A stretch of DNA of 64,000 nt from Rhododendron vialii (lineage: Eukaryota; Streptophyta; Magnoliopsida; Ericales; Ericaceae), in contig NC_080569.1 in the NCBI RefSeq assembly GCF_030253575.1, positions 13,037,501-13,101,500 on the forward strand. The letters are read 5' to 3'. Every line of letters starts with the position of its first letter. Position 1 is the first letter of the stretch. Of the stretch, positions 31,444-43,406 are shown piece after piece. Under the pieces are notes generated by a model. That model did no database searches. It worked only from the letters and a program-made list of their open reading frames with translations, and was not told the DNA's origin. Made by a program: the position numbers and the translations under genes.

Positions 31444-33522
31444 TAATGGATCATTAACAATGACTTTTGTAGACTTGTATGTTTGAGCTGACTTGTTGCT
31501 GGAGACTTTGAGAACTTAAAACAAAGCTTCCAGCACCTTACAAAGCAGGAAATGTTATTCGCTCTACTCCTAGTTTGAACTTATGTCAAGCTAGGTATAT
31601 CTTCCTAGTGGGGGGAAATTTTCCCAAATTCGAAATTGAAATGGGTACCTGAATTGAATTTGGCCGATGAAAAAAGCTGGTTATCTTGCACAATTGCCCA
31701 TATCTTTTCATTAATTACAAGATCCAATTCTCAGGAAGAGTTAGAACACCCACTTAGAGTGGTTATTTCATTACTCTCCTTTCTAAGAGAGAGGTGCTGA
31801 GTTCGAATCTTTATGGAGGAGGTGCTCGACTCTTTTTGACAACTAACTCTTAAGTCTTTAACATCCTATTGTCAGACAAAAAAAGGCGGAAATTATGTAC
31901 TGTTACTTCTACAGGTCATTTTATCAGTTCTTTATACGATTTATCCAATATTCTTATTTGTTGTACGAAGGCTTAAAGTTATTGATACTAGAGAGCAACA
32001 ACCAATGAGGGGTTGGTTACGTGGTGGAAACTCATAACCCCAAGGTTCACGTTCGACCCATCACTCCTTATAGGGACGAAATTACTCCTAACGCCGTCCA
32101 CACATGATGAGATTTTAGTTTCCGTTCCGGCATATGTACGGTGAGATTCCCTACAAATAGTGGTGTGGTGTGACGGGACAATACTCACCATTTGGCGAGA
32201 AAATACAAATTTTGTCACCAAATCTTAGACTAATGAAATTTTTTACTTTGAAAAATTCATATATCTAATATCATATTATATCATTTATGCATAGATTAAG
32301 TTGAAAATTATTGATAATATATAAAATTCCTAAAAATTCATTTTTGGTACAAAAAAATAAAGATAGTAGAGAGCCACAAACGAAAATTTATCCACCAATT
32401 ACAACATGTCATGTTTCTCTTTTTTTCTTTTGAAAGAATAAGAAATTAATTGATGAAAAATATTACAATTCACCCTGCGTATCTAATACAATTGAAAAAA
32501 GACACGAGTAAGACAAATAACACATCCAAACCTAATGAAGAAAACAACAAGAATAAAATTGATTGGACGGTCAGATATAGGAGACTCGCATGCAAGTTAT
32601 CAATGCACTATTATCGAGGCTTCCTATAGATGCTAACCGATACAACCAAGTGACTCTTGCTGGGACGGAATCGAGATTTCATATACAGGGAGGCCATAAT
32701 AGCAACAAACAAATTTTGAATTTCGAGGTTGCGGAGTAATAAAAAAGTTAATTAAATAATACCCAATACTAAATACATTACCTTGGTGCTTTTAACATAG
32801 CATAAAGTAGTATAAACAATGAAAAATCGAAAAGAGTAAAAGTTTCTCAATACGTTTCGTTAACTATATATATCAAAATAGGATGTGGCAGTCTTTTAGA
32901 TCCTGTAAGTCATCTACGATAGAATGCTCCACCCTAAATTTCAATTTAAGAAAGAGGTTTGGTTTTTGTTTCTTAGAGAGAATTATATAGGGGCCCGGAC
33001 ATGATAAGTGAGAGTATATCTGTATATGTAAATGAAAGTACTAAATCCAAAATTTAAACTTTTCCCAAATTGAGGGCGGCCAAGGGCTGCTCCCCGTAAC
33101 CAACCTCTCATCCGGTCTCTGGACTTTTGCACTCCCGGTGGTGAGTGCCGGAAAACACCTCATGTAACTAGATGGTCGAGAAATCAAGTAACAATGTAGA
33201 AATCTGTAGAAAATGGAGAATAAATTGCAGTCGTGGTTATTGAAACAGAAACCATTAAAAAGCAAACAAATCACCATCGGACTAAATTCCTGTCTACTCA
33301 CCCCCCCTCCCAAAACAACCACCAACGAACCCAACATTCATCCAAACGTTAAACCCAGCAATCCAACGCCAAATAACCCGCGCCAATCCGAACACCAAAC
33401 ATACCACAAACAACCCCAATCCTCAATCCACAGCTAGCTGCCACTACCAACGCCAAACCACAAAACACGCCCAGAACATAACGGCGTCGTATCCCGTCCA
33501 GTTTCTTCCAACCGGTCCGTCC
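31444..33522. other. Intergenic DNA with SINE-like pieces
   Basis: No gene is recognisable. The first about 150 bp are probably the methyltransferase 3' UTR. Two tRNA-like pieces are present at about 31745-31830 (B-box GAGTTCGAATC) and 31995-32075. Confidence 0.4.
31995..32220 (+). mobile_element. tRNA-derived SINE
   Basis: GAGGGGTTGGTTACGTGG followed by GGTTCACGTTCGACCC has the A-box and B-box arrangement of a tRNA-derived SINE head. The body that follows is non-coding. Boundaries are approximate. Confidence 0.4.
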
Positions 33523-33804
33523 ACAATAATGATCGGAATCGTTCACTTTTTAGAATTTGTCGAGAATATTAACCACGCCAAAAATTACGTTGATCGGATA
33601 TCGTTGGATATGATTTCAAAATGCATTAAGTTCATAAGAAAAAAAGTGTGCAACACTGGCATGGATTATTGTAACCCATTTGGCACAATTGTCTGAAGAT
33701 CAATGTATTTCGATAACATATCAAACGGCCGATTAATGTTGATTTTTGGCATGGTCAATATTTTCGACGATTTCTAAAAAGTGAACGGTTCCGATCATTG
33801 TTGT
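33523..33804. mobile_element. Foldback MITE (family also at about 56.8-57.1 kb)
   Basis: Left ACAATAATGATCGGAATCG and GTTCACTTTTTAGAA are inverted at the right as CTAAAAAGTGAAC and GGTTCCGATCATTGTTGT. The stem continues through TGTCGAGAATATTAACCACG. Non-coding. Confidence 0.6.
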
Positions 33805-33901
33805 CTTTTTTTGCTTAAAAGTGGTTATTTTTCAAAATGTTTGGATAAAAAAAATACTTTTTTGATTCGAGAATCCATAAAAATTTGATGCAAAACTAAT
33901 A

Positions 33902-34511
33902 TCTATATAATTAAACAGCTCAGTATTTGAATTTTATGTACATAAATCTGACGGCCCAAACTTATCCCGGCCCTCATAAATCCTACGATTGAGAAGAGTC
34001 CTAGGGCTGAAAAATCCTATTTTCAATCTTCTCTAACCTTTCCTATTTCAACTCTCTTTTGTTATGAAAAAATAAAAAGCAATGAAATTTCATTGCCAAA
34101 AAAAGAGCCAGATTTTGAAATAAGAAGCAAGAGAAGTAATTTTTGAAACCTTAGCACTCTCTCTCTCTCTCCGAAGTAAGGCGAAATATTCTCTAACTTT
34201 TCTTATCTCAACTCTCTTTTGTTATGGAAAGATAGAAAGTAATAAAATTTCATGTATAAAATTAGAGTAAGGCAGATCATAAACTAAACAGAATGGTAAG
34301 GACTCTAACATCATCTGGCGATACCAAGACTGCCCCAATTCCTCTTCCTGCTGGGTTCATGGCTCCGTCAAAGTAGAAAGAAAATCTGTTTGATCATAAT
34401 TTAAGAAAAAATCTTCCCGTATAAATCAGTTTCATTGGCGAGGATGGTCAATAATTTTGCAATTCATTTTAGTTGTGTTCAAAACGCGCTGAAGGCACAG
34501 ACAAACTCTAG
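33902..34511 (+). mobile_element. Helitron, same family as the VPS4 intron copy
   Basis: It starts TCTATATAATTAAACAGC after an A and ends AACTCTAG before a T. The 5' region shares TTTGAATTTTATG and CATAAATCCTACG with the element at 18046. The 3' end has GCGCTGAAGGCACAG before CTAG; the hairpin there is weaker. No coding. Confidence 0.5.
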
Positions 34512-35665
34512 TACACAAATAAAATTTGAATAAGGACAAAACGTGCATTTTTTCTAAAAGTAAAAAAAGTGTTAGTGGAACACCACCGGAGCTCTTGCTT
34601 TGAAGATGCCTTTTTTTGGGTTAACAAAAACATTTTATAGCTCGACTATTCCCCCCACAAGCAACGGGCTTCGTCATATTATCAAATGTGACATCCTTAA
34701 ACAACACTTGCCTGTAAGGGGATTGCCTCATAAAATAGCTCGATTACAATGCAGTAGTTAATTGCTGATGAAACATCCATTTAGTCATTTGTATAATCGT
34801 TGAGGACCAATAAAATATAGTATGAATGAAAATCAGCTTGCATCACCATATATTCCCAAAGCAAAAGCCTTCTACATAAAAATTACAAATGAACAATCGG
34901 TGGAGAGTACTCTAGCAGAGATATTGACATACTAATTGACCTTATTTTTATATTTTACTATCATTATGACGTATCACCTCGCTATAACACCGACTTGACA
35001 GTGATATGTTTTGATAAGAAATTAACTTGATCAAAGAAAACATTTTCGATTTGCTTTATTACATACTAATAATTGACCTTTGATAGATTTAACATGCATA
35101 GGATGAGTTCTTGCATGTATAGTACTCTAAAAGCTTATGATCCATCTCCCAAGTGTTTCGTGATTTATAAATACTTAAATTTTTTGATCGGAATGTCTGG
35201 ACCAATTTACTTACGCCTACTTTGACAAATCCCGAAACCCTTATTACATAAGATATATATTTTAATCATCCTATTACTTTCTCCAAAAGTGAATCCTGTA
35301 ACTTATTAGAATTAGAATAATTCTGTCGTGACTCGAGAGATGGCATTTTAGAAATGATGTTGTTTAATGAAAATAATACCTTCATTGCAAATTAGAATTA
35401 TCTCGGCCGGGGTTTCTTATTTTTCCCACTGGGATAGCCACATAATAATAATACTCCGTAATAATTAATTTACAGTAACCAAATGAGCTATCCTCTCCAA
35501 TAGCAGCTAGCTAGCTAGCTCTAGCAGATTGTCAGCCTCACGACTCGCCATGAGGCTTATGAGATGTTTGTGTTTGGCCATGCCTTTAAGTCAGGACTTG
35601 AATGACAAGTATTCCAATACAAATGTAAATTATTTTTCCTTCCGAGTTAATTACTTATAACAAAC

Positions 35666-35884
35666 GGGGGCGGATCCGCTAATACCAACTTTGACCAACT
35701 TTTTTTTTTAAGGGTCTCAGCAGATCGGATCCGTTCAATGTGTTTAAAACATATTTTTAAGAGCTCTTGGAAAAATTCAACTCATTCAGATAATGGTAAG
35801 GGTTTGATCAGTTTATTTAGTTGATTTCTGTTAAATTTGACAAAAAGTGTCAAAATTGGTGTTAGCAGATCAGATCCGCCTCCC
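35666..35884. mobile_element. MITE with GGGGGCGGATC ends
   Basis: The left end GGGGGCGGATCCGCTAATAC pairs with the right end GTTAGCAGATCAGATCCGCC followed by TCCC. Flanks TAACAAAC and AAACAAAC differ by one base, consistent with an 8-bp hAT-type duplication. Confidence 0.55.
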
Positions 35885-36218
35885 AAACAAACATAAGAAA
35901 CTAAAGAAAGTGTTTTGGTTAAGTGGAATGAGGTCAATTAAATTGGAATGATGGTTCATTTAAATCCTTCACCCCGATGTTTAGTTTGTTAATAATAACA
36001 AACTGGAGTACATCAGTCAGACATTCACCAATTTAGAAAACAAAAGAATGACAATTTTCCTACTTTCAAAAACCATTATATCTAAGAGCTTTTTTTTTTG
36101 ATAGGCCATTATCTAAGAGCTTACGCTGTCATAATCAAATCGTAAAAACAAGGCAATTATCAAGAAAATAATTTGATTGGGCGCTTAATCTCTTTCGAGG
36201 TTTCGATCGAAGATATTG

Positions 36219-36562
36219 TGGCTTTGTTTGGTTGGAAGTTTAGTTTAGTTTAGTTTTGGTAATGGGTGGAGAGAGAAATAGAGTAATGATTGAAGATATG
36301 TGTAATAATTGGAGAGAGATAGAGAGAGATGAGAAAGTAATAATTGGAGAAATAGGGTAATGATTGGAGATATGTGTAATAATTGTGGCTTTGTTTGGTT
36401 GGGAGTTTAGTTTAGTTTAGAAATTTTATTTTCTATTAATTTGTAATTATGGTGTTCCTTAAATGGCTAGAATCCCCAAAAAACCCAAATATTTTGGGAC
36501 GGAGGGAGTAATTGAAAACTAAACTAAAATTAAAACTAAAAAGGTTAATCCAACAAAGCCAC
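36219..36562. mobile_element. MITE with TGGCTTTGTTTGG ends and internal duplication
   Basis: TGGCTTTGTTTGGTTGG at the left and CCAACAAAGCCA at the right are inverted. The left end sequence TGGCTTTGTTTGGTTGGGAG recurs at about 36385, so the element contains a partial tandem duplication with GAGAGAGA-rich sequence between. Confidence 0.5.
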
Positions 36563-37611
36563 ATGTGCAGGTCTTACGTACAAATGCAGTTTACTCCATA
36601 TAGTTGAACTCGATTGCAGCTTCCGATTATATACTCCAGCTTATAAGTAGTTAACTGAGATTCGAGTAGTAATTTTACGGGATTTTAGCACAATATATAC
36701 GACAGTCCAAAACTATAGGCTAATAATTAAATTTGAACTGAGTAAATTACAATTAAGCTAGCTAGTACTCCAATAAAGTAGTCAAAGGCGTTGGAGGGTG
36801 TAATTAATATTGCTTCAAAAACAAAAAGCTAAAACGGGCTTCCAGCCTTACAGGTTGAGGGACAGACAAATTATATACTATACTATACTATATATAGTAA
36901 TTAATAGAAAAGTACTCCCACTGTAACTCTAGTTTTCTACTAGTATTTTCTTGAAGAGAATAACTTAATTAACGAAAATGCTTAATCTCGATCGTTCAAA
37001 AGTGTTTTGAATGATTCGAATTAAAAATAATCTATTTAATGTCTATTAGCTGTAATAGATTATTTAAAATTAATCCAGAACGTCCAAAATACTTTTAGAC
37101 AATCAAAATTGAGCTCCGTAATAACTTATTCTGAACTCCTCCGCGAATAATATTCTCAAGAAAAGTACTCCTACTATAACTGTAGTTTTTTTACTGTAGT
37201 ACAGTATTTTATTGGAATAGACAGTTTATAGGGTAGAGCACCAGTTGACCCAAAAACCTGCAGCTGAAATTTAGGTTCACTGGGGTAGGGTATTCTCGTG
37301 TGATCGGCACCAGTATATATACTGTATGTATGTAAACTACTAGGTGTAGCATCTTGAAAATTATTTTTTACGCTCCACTTTTTTACATACCCACCCTAAA
37401 ACCTAAAACCTGCCTCTAGTGCTTTAAATTAACGCTTGCATAATTTTCAAAACACACTAAAAAATACAAGTAAATATTAAAGTCCTTTTATAAAAGAGGC
37501 GTAAAAATCATTTCCGTTCTATCTTATACTGCTGTATTGCAAGTAGCGTGTTAGTTAAGAGGTAGATATCCTATGCTCTTATGCATTTGATAGAGGTTCA
37601 AATCTCACTAA

Positions 37612-37743
37612 TGCCCCGTTCCACTTAGAAAAATAAATGCTACTTATTTTTTGAATTAAAGGTGATGTATTCTGAGAATATGTCTTGTCTCATAAAATGA
37701 AAAATAAATATTTAAAAAATAAGAATTTTAGCGGTACGGGACC
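37612..37743. mobile_element. Short Tourist-type MITE
   Basis: The ends TGCCCCGTTCCACT and AGCGGTACGGGACC are inverted with mismatches, flanked by TAA on both sides. The subterminal AAATAAG/CTTATTTTTT sequence is shared with the elements at 2342 and 40935. Confidence 0.5.
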
Positions 37744-38671
37744 TAACTACAATTAATAATGCTAATTTTCACCGAGAAAAAAAAACCTCGTTTATGAGAA
37801 CGAGCAACCGGCGATCAAATTCCCGATTTTAAAGTACTAGTGTTAGAAGTAGTATCTTATTCCAAAATTTGTACCGGTATGTGCCTCGTTTGAATGAAGC
37901 GCAACACCCGAAACGGCCAAAAGTTCAAAACCAAGTTAAAGACAAAAAAATATTCATATTTGTAACAAGCTTAGTAGGTCCGGTCCAGCCCAGTTCACTT
38001 CGCAAATTTATTCAGTTGTTCGGGATTACCGTCACGTCTCTTCTTCTCTCTCTTGACTCTGTAATCTCCTTCCAATTTCGTTGTTTCAACGGCTGGTTCT
38101 CTCTTCTTCCCGTGATAAGTCTAACCTCATATCTCACTCCCCCATATAAATAGCTAAAATAAGAATGTATAGACAATGCAGCTCGATCTGGGACACCGTC
38201 AATATTCATGATTTTAGTTCATCAATCCTATCTCCCATTTGTCCCCTAGATCTGCACTCGCTGGCATTAAACCTCAGTTTACGAATTCCGACAAACCAAG
38301 AACATCGTATATGCATTATAAGTACAGCTACAACTTCTGGATATTAATCTCTGTCAAGCTAATGAAGAACGATCAAATTTCATCTCTTGTAACAGTACCT
38401 GTAATTATATCCACAGTGGCGCCATCTGTTTGCCCCATGTCGCGATGTAAGTCTATTATTCCTTGCATCGTATGTGTTGCTGCGTCTTGAAATCCTAATT
38501 GCTACGGTTCGGCTGCATCACAAGGAGGAACGACTGTGAGGAATAGCCAATTTTTTCAACAATCTTTTCGGTTTGGTTCATTCTTTGACTGCTCTAACTG
38601 CGCGGTTCTAGCCATCAGTCATAGAAAACTCATTTTCAAAAAAAAAAGAAGTTATCGAACACTCAGCTCTA

Positions 38672-39856
38672 ATGAAGGGGAGAGTGAAGCCTTTGTTCGG
38701 TATTTCGCTGCTGGCTGTGGTGGCGGTCACTCTGAGCTGCCGGGTCACGTTTCGCAGCGGATTCATCTCGTTCCAGCCCCAAAACGACGGCGGCACATTA
38801 GGAAGTATGTCTACAGCGGAGTTGAATGAGACGCTGCTGAAATACGCGGCGGTTGACTTGGCGGAAGAGCAGTGGAAGCAGGAAGTCGAGCAACAGCTGG
38901 AAGGGAATTTCTACAACCCGAGGCAGAAAAGGACGTTTCTGTCCCCCGGCAGGTACGTAGTTCGGGATCTGCGATCCAAGTCGTACAAGGGCATTCCGGT
39001 AAACATCCAGTCGCCCGAGTTTTACCCGCTGTGGGTGGAGTTCAGGAAAAATTTGCACGGTTGGTGGCAGAACATGCGGTTCGAGCCGGACATCATGTCG
39101 GATTTGGTCAATCTAGTAAAAGCTCCGATCGATCGGAACGACTCTCAAGCGAGTACGGAGAGACGGTATTCGTCCTGTGCCGTAGTGGGCAGCAGCGGGA
39201 TTCTGCTGCAGAGCGAAAACGGCGACCTGATCGACAGCCACGAGATGGTGATCCGGTTGAACAACGCCCGGACCAGCGGCTTCGAGGGCCATGTGGGTTC
39301 GAAGACGACGCTCTCGTTCCTCAACAGCCACATGCTGCACTTGTGCGCTGCAAAAGAAGGATGCTTCTGCCATCAATACGGCGAAAACGTTCCCATTGTT
39401 GAGTACATTTGCCAGCCCATCCATTTCCTGGACTACGCCCAGTGCAAATCATCTCACAAGACCCCTCTCGTGGTCACCGACGCGCGGTTCGACCTGCTGT
39501 GCGCCCGGATCGCCAAGTACTATTCGTTGAGGCGATTCGCGGAGAGGGCGAAGACGAAGTCGTTAAATCAGTGGCTGGCCGATTGGCGATCGGCCAAGGA
39601 CGCGTATTACTTCCACTACTCTTCGGGGATGCAGGCTGTTATGCTTGCGGTGGGTATCTGTGACAAGGTTAGCGTCTTCGGGTTCGGGAAATCGAACTGG
39701 GCTAAGCACCATTACGACACGAATCAAAAGGCCGAGTTGCGCTGCCATGATTACGAAGCAGAGTACGATCTTTACGACGATTTGGTCCATCAGCCGGAGG
39801 CGATACCGTTCGTCTCGGACAAGTTCAAGTTCCCTTCTGTGGCAATCTATCAATGA
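38672..39856 (+). CDS. Sialyltransferase-like protein, GT29 family (SIA1/SIA2-like), copy A
   Basis: An intact, intronless frame of 394 residues. A short basic N-terminus and one hydrophobic segment (8-23, [16 protein letters not shown]) make it a type II Golgi membrane protein. Residues 128-150 contain [20 protein letters not shown], characteristic of the plant proteins. Sialylmotif L is about 167-211 ([13 protein letters not shown] to GHVGSK), motif S about 313-335 ([19 protein letters not shown]), motif III HHYD 346-349 and motif VS HDYEAE 359-364. One N-glycosylation site is NET (52). Plants lack ordinary sialic acid pathways; Arabidopsis relatives At1g08660 and At3g48820 act in pollen, with acceptor unproven. 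A homologous copy faces it at 53283-54443. Confidence 0.9.
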   Translation: MKGRVKPLFGISLLAVVAVTLSCRVTFRSGFISFQPQNDGGTLGSMSTAELNETLLKYAAVDLAEEQWKQEVEQQLEGNFYNPRQKRTFLSPGRYVVRDLRSKSYKGIPVNIQSPEFYPLWVEFRKNLHGWWQNMRFEPDIMSDLVNLVKAPIDRNDSQASTERRYSSCAVVGSSGILLQSENGDLIDSHEMVIRLNNARTSGFEGHVGSKTTLSFLNSHMLHLCAAKEGCFCHQYGENVPIVEYICQPIHFLDYAQCKSSHKTPLVVTDARFDLLCARIAKYYSLRRFAERAKTKSLNQWLADWRSAKDAYYFHYSSGMQAVMLAVGICDKVSVFGFGKSNWAKHHYDTNQKAELRCHDYEAEYDLYDDLVHQPEAIPFVSDKFKFPSVAIYQ

Positions 39857-40133
39857 CGTTTCACACGTTGAAGCCATAGGAATTCTGTGGCAATTTGTTC
39901 GTAGTTTCTTTGTCTAGTTTAAAAACGATGAAAGAGCAGATGATGTGTAGAAGATACATGTATGTATACTTAGTTTCGGTTATTATTTTTCTTTCTCTAA
40001 ATCTTGATGAGCCCTCTAGACTCGCAAGTAAATGATACAGGAATTGAATTCGGATTATAGAGCCTTCTTTTGGACTGCTTTATTTATCCAAACTTTGTGA
40101 TGTTGGTATATATGTGAGAAGTGAATAATCAAA

Positions 40134-40260
40134 AGCCCCGAGCGTTAGTGCGGTTAGTTGGTGGATTTACTGTTCACACAATTGATCGGGTTTGATTTTT
40201 GAGGCCAGACCACAAAATAAGTAGTTTTTCGTAAATTCTCTAGTCCCGGCATGGATGACC
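40134..40260 (+). mobile_element. tRNA-derived SINE-like piece
   Basis: AGTGCGGTTAGTTGGTGG and GATCGGGTTTGATTTTTGAG resemble the A-box and B-box of a tRNA-derived SINE. No duplication was found. Confidence 0.35.
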
Positions 40261-40741
40261 ACCATTAAACCGGACCAAAGAGGAGACTAGTTGAGGAGGG
40301 CATAAGCTGACGCACAACCCGTGCCATTCTCATCAACACATAGGTTGTGTTGAAGCAGACATTAAATTTGAACGGTTGGTGAAAAATGAAAAAAAGGAAT
40401 GCCCCAATCTCTCTTTCAGCCACACATTTGTCTCTGGGACAATGAATAATTTTTTTTTAGATTATAGATAAATTAATGGGCTCTTACTTCTAAAATGCCA
40501 ACTTTCCCTCCCTCCCCAAAGAAAATGGGCATGGTCAAATCAAATGACTCAAATGTTGGTATACTTCCTTAAACAATACCTGCCTCTAATGGAATTGGAT
40601 CATACAATATCACAGATTCCAATGCACAGTTATTGCTGATGAAATTTCCATTCGGTTGCAATAAAAAAAATTAGTACATTAATTTTATCAATTAAATAAA
40701 TTGTTAGGGAACAATAAAATGTTGGAATATATCATCATATC

Positions 40742-40838
40742 AAAATCATGATGCGGATGTGTTGTCCCTTTTTTGCTTTCTCGATGCATCTTTTGTCGAA
40801 TTTGTAATAAAAATATTTTGCCGATAAAAAAAAAAAAA
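40742..40838 (+). mobile_element. Very short 5'-truncated LINE insertion
   Basis: A 97-bp insert ends in TTTTGCCGAT and a 13-base A run. It is flanked by the 10-bp duplication TCATCATATC (40732-40741 and 40839-40848). The tail and the duplication identify target-primed retroposition. Confidence 0.75.
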
Positions 40839-40934
40839 TCATCATATCCCCACAAGCCAAAAGACTTCAGAGGTGTAAGGTGTTTTCTTATACTAGCTAG
40901 CTGTTTAGGAGTGACAGATCAGGAAAATGAATTA

Positions 40935-41173
40935 GGCCCCGTTTCAGAAATCTTCTTAAAAAATAAGCAGCTTATTTCACATTTTCAAACTCAAAAATAA
41001 TGTAAATAAAAAATATTTTTTTAATTTTTTTTGCATCGTATAAAAGATTTCATTGAGATCTTTCAAACAAGATCCATATTGCATATTTTTAGATTTCAAT
41101 AAATCCATAATTTTTGAATTTGAAATTGCCTTCTTAAAAAATAAGGGCTTTTTTCCATTTCTGGAACGGGCTC
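40935..41173. mobile_element. Tourist-type MITE
   Basis: GGCCCCGTTTCAGAAA at the left and TTTCTGGAACGGGCTC at the right are inverted. Flanks are TTA and TAA, a 3-bp site with one mismatch. The AAAAAATAAG subterminal sequence is shared with related copies in the window. Confidence 0.6.
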
Positions 41174-41380
41174 TAATTATACCATATAGTTAGATATCAC
41201 AAGATAAAGTAACAGTTTGAGAATCAACTCTCTGTAGGAGTATTTTGAGTTCTCATTTTGCATTCTAAAAGACTAACGTACCCCTACCCTAATATTCATC
41301 TACCGATGGATTACACATTATACACATATACTCCAAGAAAGGGCAACATGGTAAACAAACATGCATCTGATAATCCATAG

Positions 41381-41947
41381 TAGGCCTGTCAATGGACCGG
41401 ATTCGATCCGGATCCGATCCGAAAAATCCGATCCGGATCCGGATCCGAATCCGATAACATCGATCCGATAATCCGATAATCCGGATCCGGTAATTCAATA
41501 CGGATCCGGATCGGATCCGGATCGGATCGGATTAAATCCGTTATCAATCCGAATCCGAACTTTTTTTTTTTTTTAAATTTTAATTTTTTAAAAAAAAATA
41601 GTAAAATTTTTATTTTGAAAAAAAAAATGTTTAAGAAGTTGTATTTTTATTTTTATTTTTTATTTTAATTATTTTAATTTTTTTTTCTGAAAATAATTTT
41701 TTTTTGAAAAAAAAATTGTATTTTTTTGAAAAAAATATTTTTTTTTGGCTAAAATTTTTGAAGTAAAAAAAGTTTCCGGATCGGATTCGGATTTTCGGAT
41801 TCGGATCCGGATTTTTCGGATTCGGATCCGGATTCTCACTATCGGATTTGAGTCTTATCGGATCCGGATCGGATTGTGTCTTATCGGATTCGGATCCGGA
41901 TCCGGATCTGTCGGATCCGGATCGGATCCGGCCCATTGACAGGTCTA
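41381..41947. mobile_element. hAT-type MITE built of GGATCC/ATCCGG repeats
   Basis: The ends TAGGCCTGTCAATGGACC and GGCCCATTGACAGGTCTA are inverted. The 8-bp duplication ATCCATAG flanks both sides (41373-41380 and 41948-41955), diagnostic of hAT. Each subterminal half (41400-41560 and 41775-41935) is packed with variants of GATCCGGATCC in opposite orientation; the middle is almost pure A/T. It codes nothing, although the repeats give an artificial RIRIRI-type translation. Confidence 0.85.
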
Positions 41948-42762
41948 ATCCATAGCTTGAGAATGGCAAAGCTAACTTGAGAAAATGAGAGACCATTTGG
42001 GTTCTTTTTTGAGACCTTGTGCCAGTCAAGAACAGAGATTGCTTTGTTTTGGTTTGGTTTGTGATTTGGGTTGTATTTTTGGATAATGAATAGAGAGAGA
42101 AATGAAAGTAATGATTGGAGAGATATGTAATAAGTGGAACCAAAACGAAAGTAATGATTGAAAAATTAGAGAGAGAAATGAGAATAATGATTGAGTTGAT
42201 AAATATTTTTTGAATAGAGTAGTGAAGTGAACAAGGCACAATACCTGAAATCAAAGGAAAGGAAACAGGTGGTGAAGTAGTGGGTTGTTCTCTTTTTTCC
42301 AAGAAATCAAAGTGATCAAATCCCTTAATAGCAAAGCTTGAAAAACACCGAGGTATATATGGAACAAGGCTCGGCGGCGGCGCGATGATTTCTCATGTAA
42401 TCCTCGATGCAAAATGAAATGTTTCAGTATAGTTCTATAGCCAGGTGCATATCGTTCGTGCAAAAATCATGTTGATTTGACAAAGGTAAAAACTTGGTCG
42501 AATCGTATTAATCTATAGAGCAACGGGTGGTTAAGCTCGGACTATTAATGGGTCTTAAGACCGGTTATTCATTTGAAGGATATATATACCTTTGATATAT
42601 TGCATTGATGACGTAAGTACACATAAACACCCATAAGATAGATAGTTTGGATCATCAAATGGTACCATGTTGAGCATCGTTTTGTATCGCATGAGAGATC
42701 AAATAAAAAATTGTCACATGAAATTAATGATCTTGATTTGCGGCATATGTGGTGTGGAGAAC

Positions 42763-43406
42763 TTTTTTTTTTTTTTTTTGAAACGGCAAAAACATTTTAT
42801 TAATGGGGAGAAGGGGAAGGAAATTCCAACCAAAAATTGGAACATATTGACAATTGAGAACATAGCCCAAACCCTCCTTGTGGGACAAAGCCCAATACAC
42901 CCATGGGTCAGAAACCCAGATAATACAATCAAAGCACATAAACAAAGGGCCTAAAGTGCCCAAAATAAATAATGAAGTCCAAAAACCCAAAAACCTAACC
43001 CTAGACAATTGAGAAACTTCGATCACAGCCGTAGATCACCACCATCCATGAGAGATTACACCAACCACCACCGTGCAACCGCCTCCAACCACCACGCCAC
43101 CACTGGCCACCATCGGCAAAGCAACATGGAACCCAATAGAAACAGATTTGCTACGGGAACTCAACCCTACCGTTAGGCGAATACCGTGCCGCCCAACAGT
43201 AGGACATGGCGGGCGCCACACCGGCCACGCCACCACACCCATCAGCGACCCCTTGCCGTTTGGCCCAAATTAGTTAACCCAGCAAAAAACTAACCGGAGA
43301 GCACAACAGGAAAAGGACAGCAAAGTCGTGACAAGTAACAACGACGAAGCAGATTGTAAAGGACGAGACCCAAGTGGCAAAGGGGAGGGGGTCAGAAACA
43401 AAAGAG
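42763..43406 (-). mobile_element. 5'-truncated LINE insertion
   Basis: A 17-base T run at the left, followed by GAAACGGCAAAAACATTTTA, is the reversed LINE 3' end. The flanking sequence TGGTGTGGAGAAC (42750-42762) recurs as TGGTGGAGAAC at 43407-43417, a target duplication with a small indel. The body is a 3' fragment without an intact reverse transcriptase. Confidence 0.7.

Larger units (their letters stand above)
34512..37611. other. Intergenic, AT-rich with scattered MITEs
   Basis: No gene is recognisable. Contains two MITEs (35666-35884, 36219-36562), a tiny retroposition scar (about 36090-36105) and a tRNA-like piece at about 37530-37611 with GGTTCAAATCTC as B-box. Confidence 0.5.

Noticed and set aside
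37530-37611. Possible tRNA gene
   Set aside because: A- and B-box-like sequences are present, but no cloverleaf with paired acceptor stem; better seen as a SINE fragment.
38798-39877. Several antisense and shifted frames over GT29 copy A
   Set aside because: They are shadows of a GC-rich coding sequence; the plus-strand frame has all four sialylmotifs.
41631-42302. A 223-codon frame with Arg-Ile and Asp-Pro repeats
   Set aside because: It reads through the GATCCGG arrays of a hAT MITE; no gene family match and low-complexity composition.
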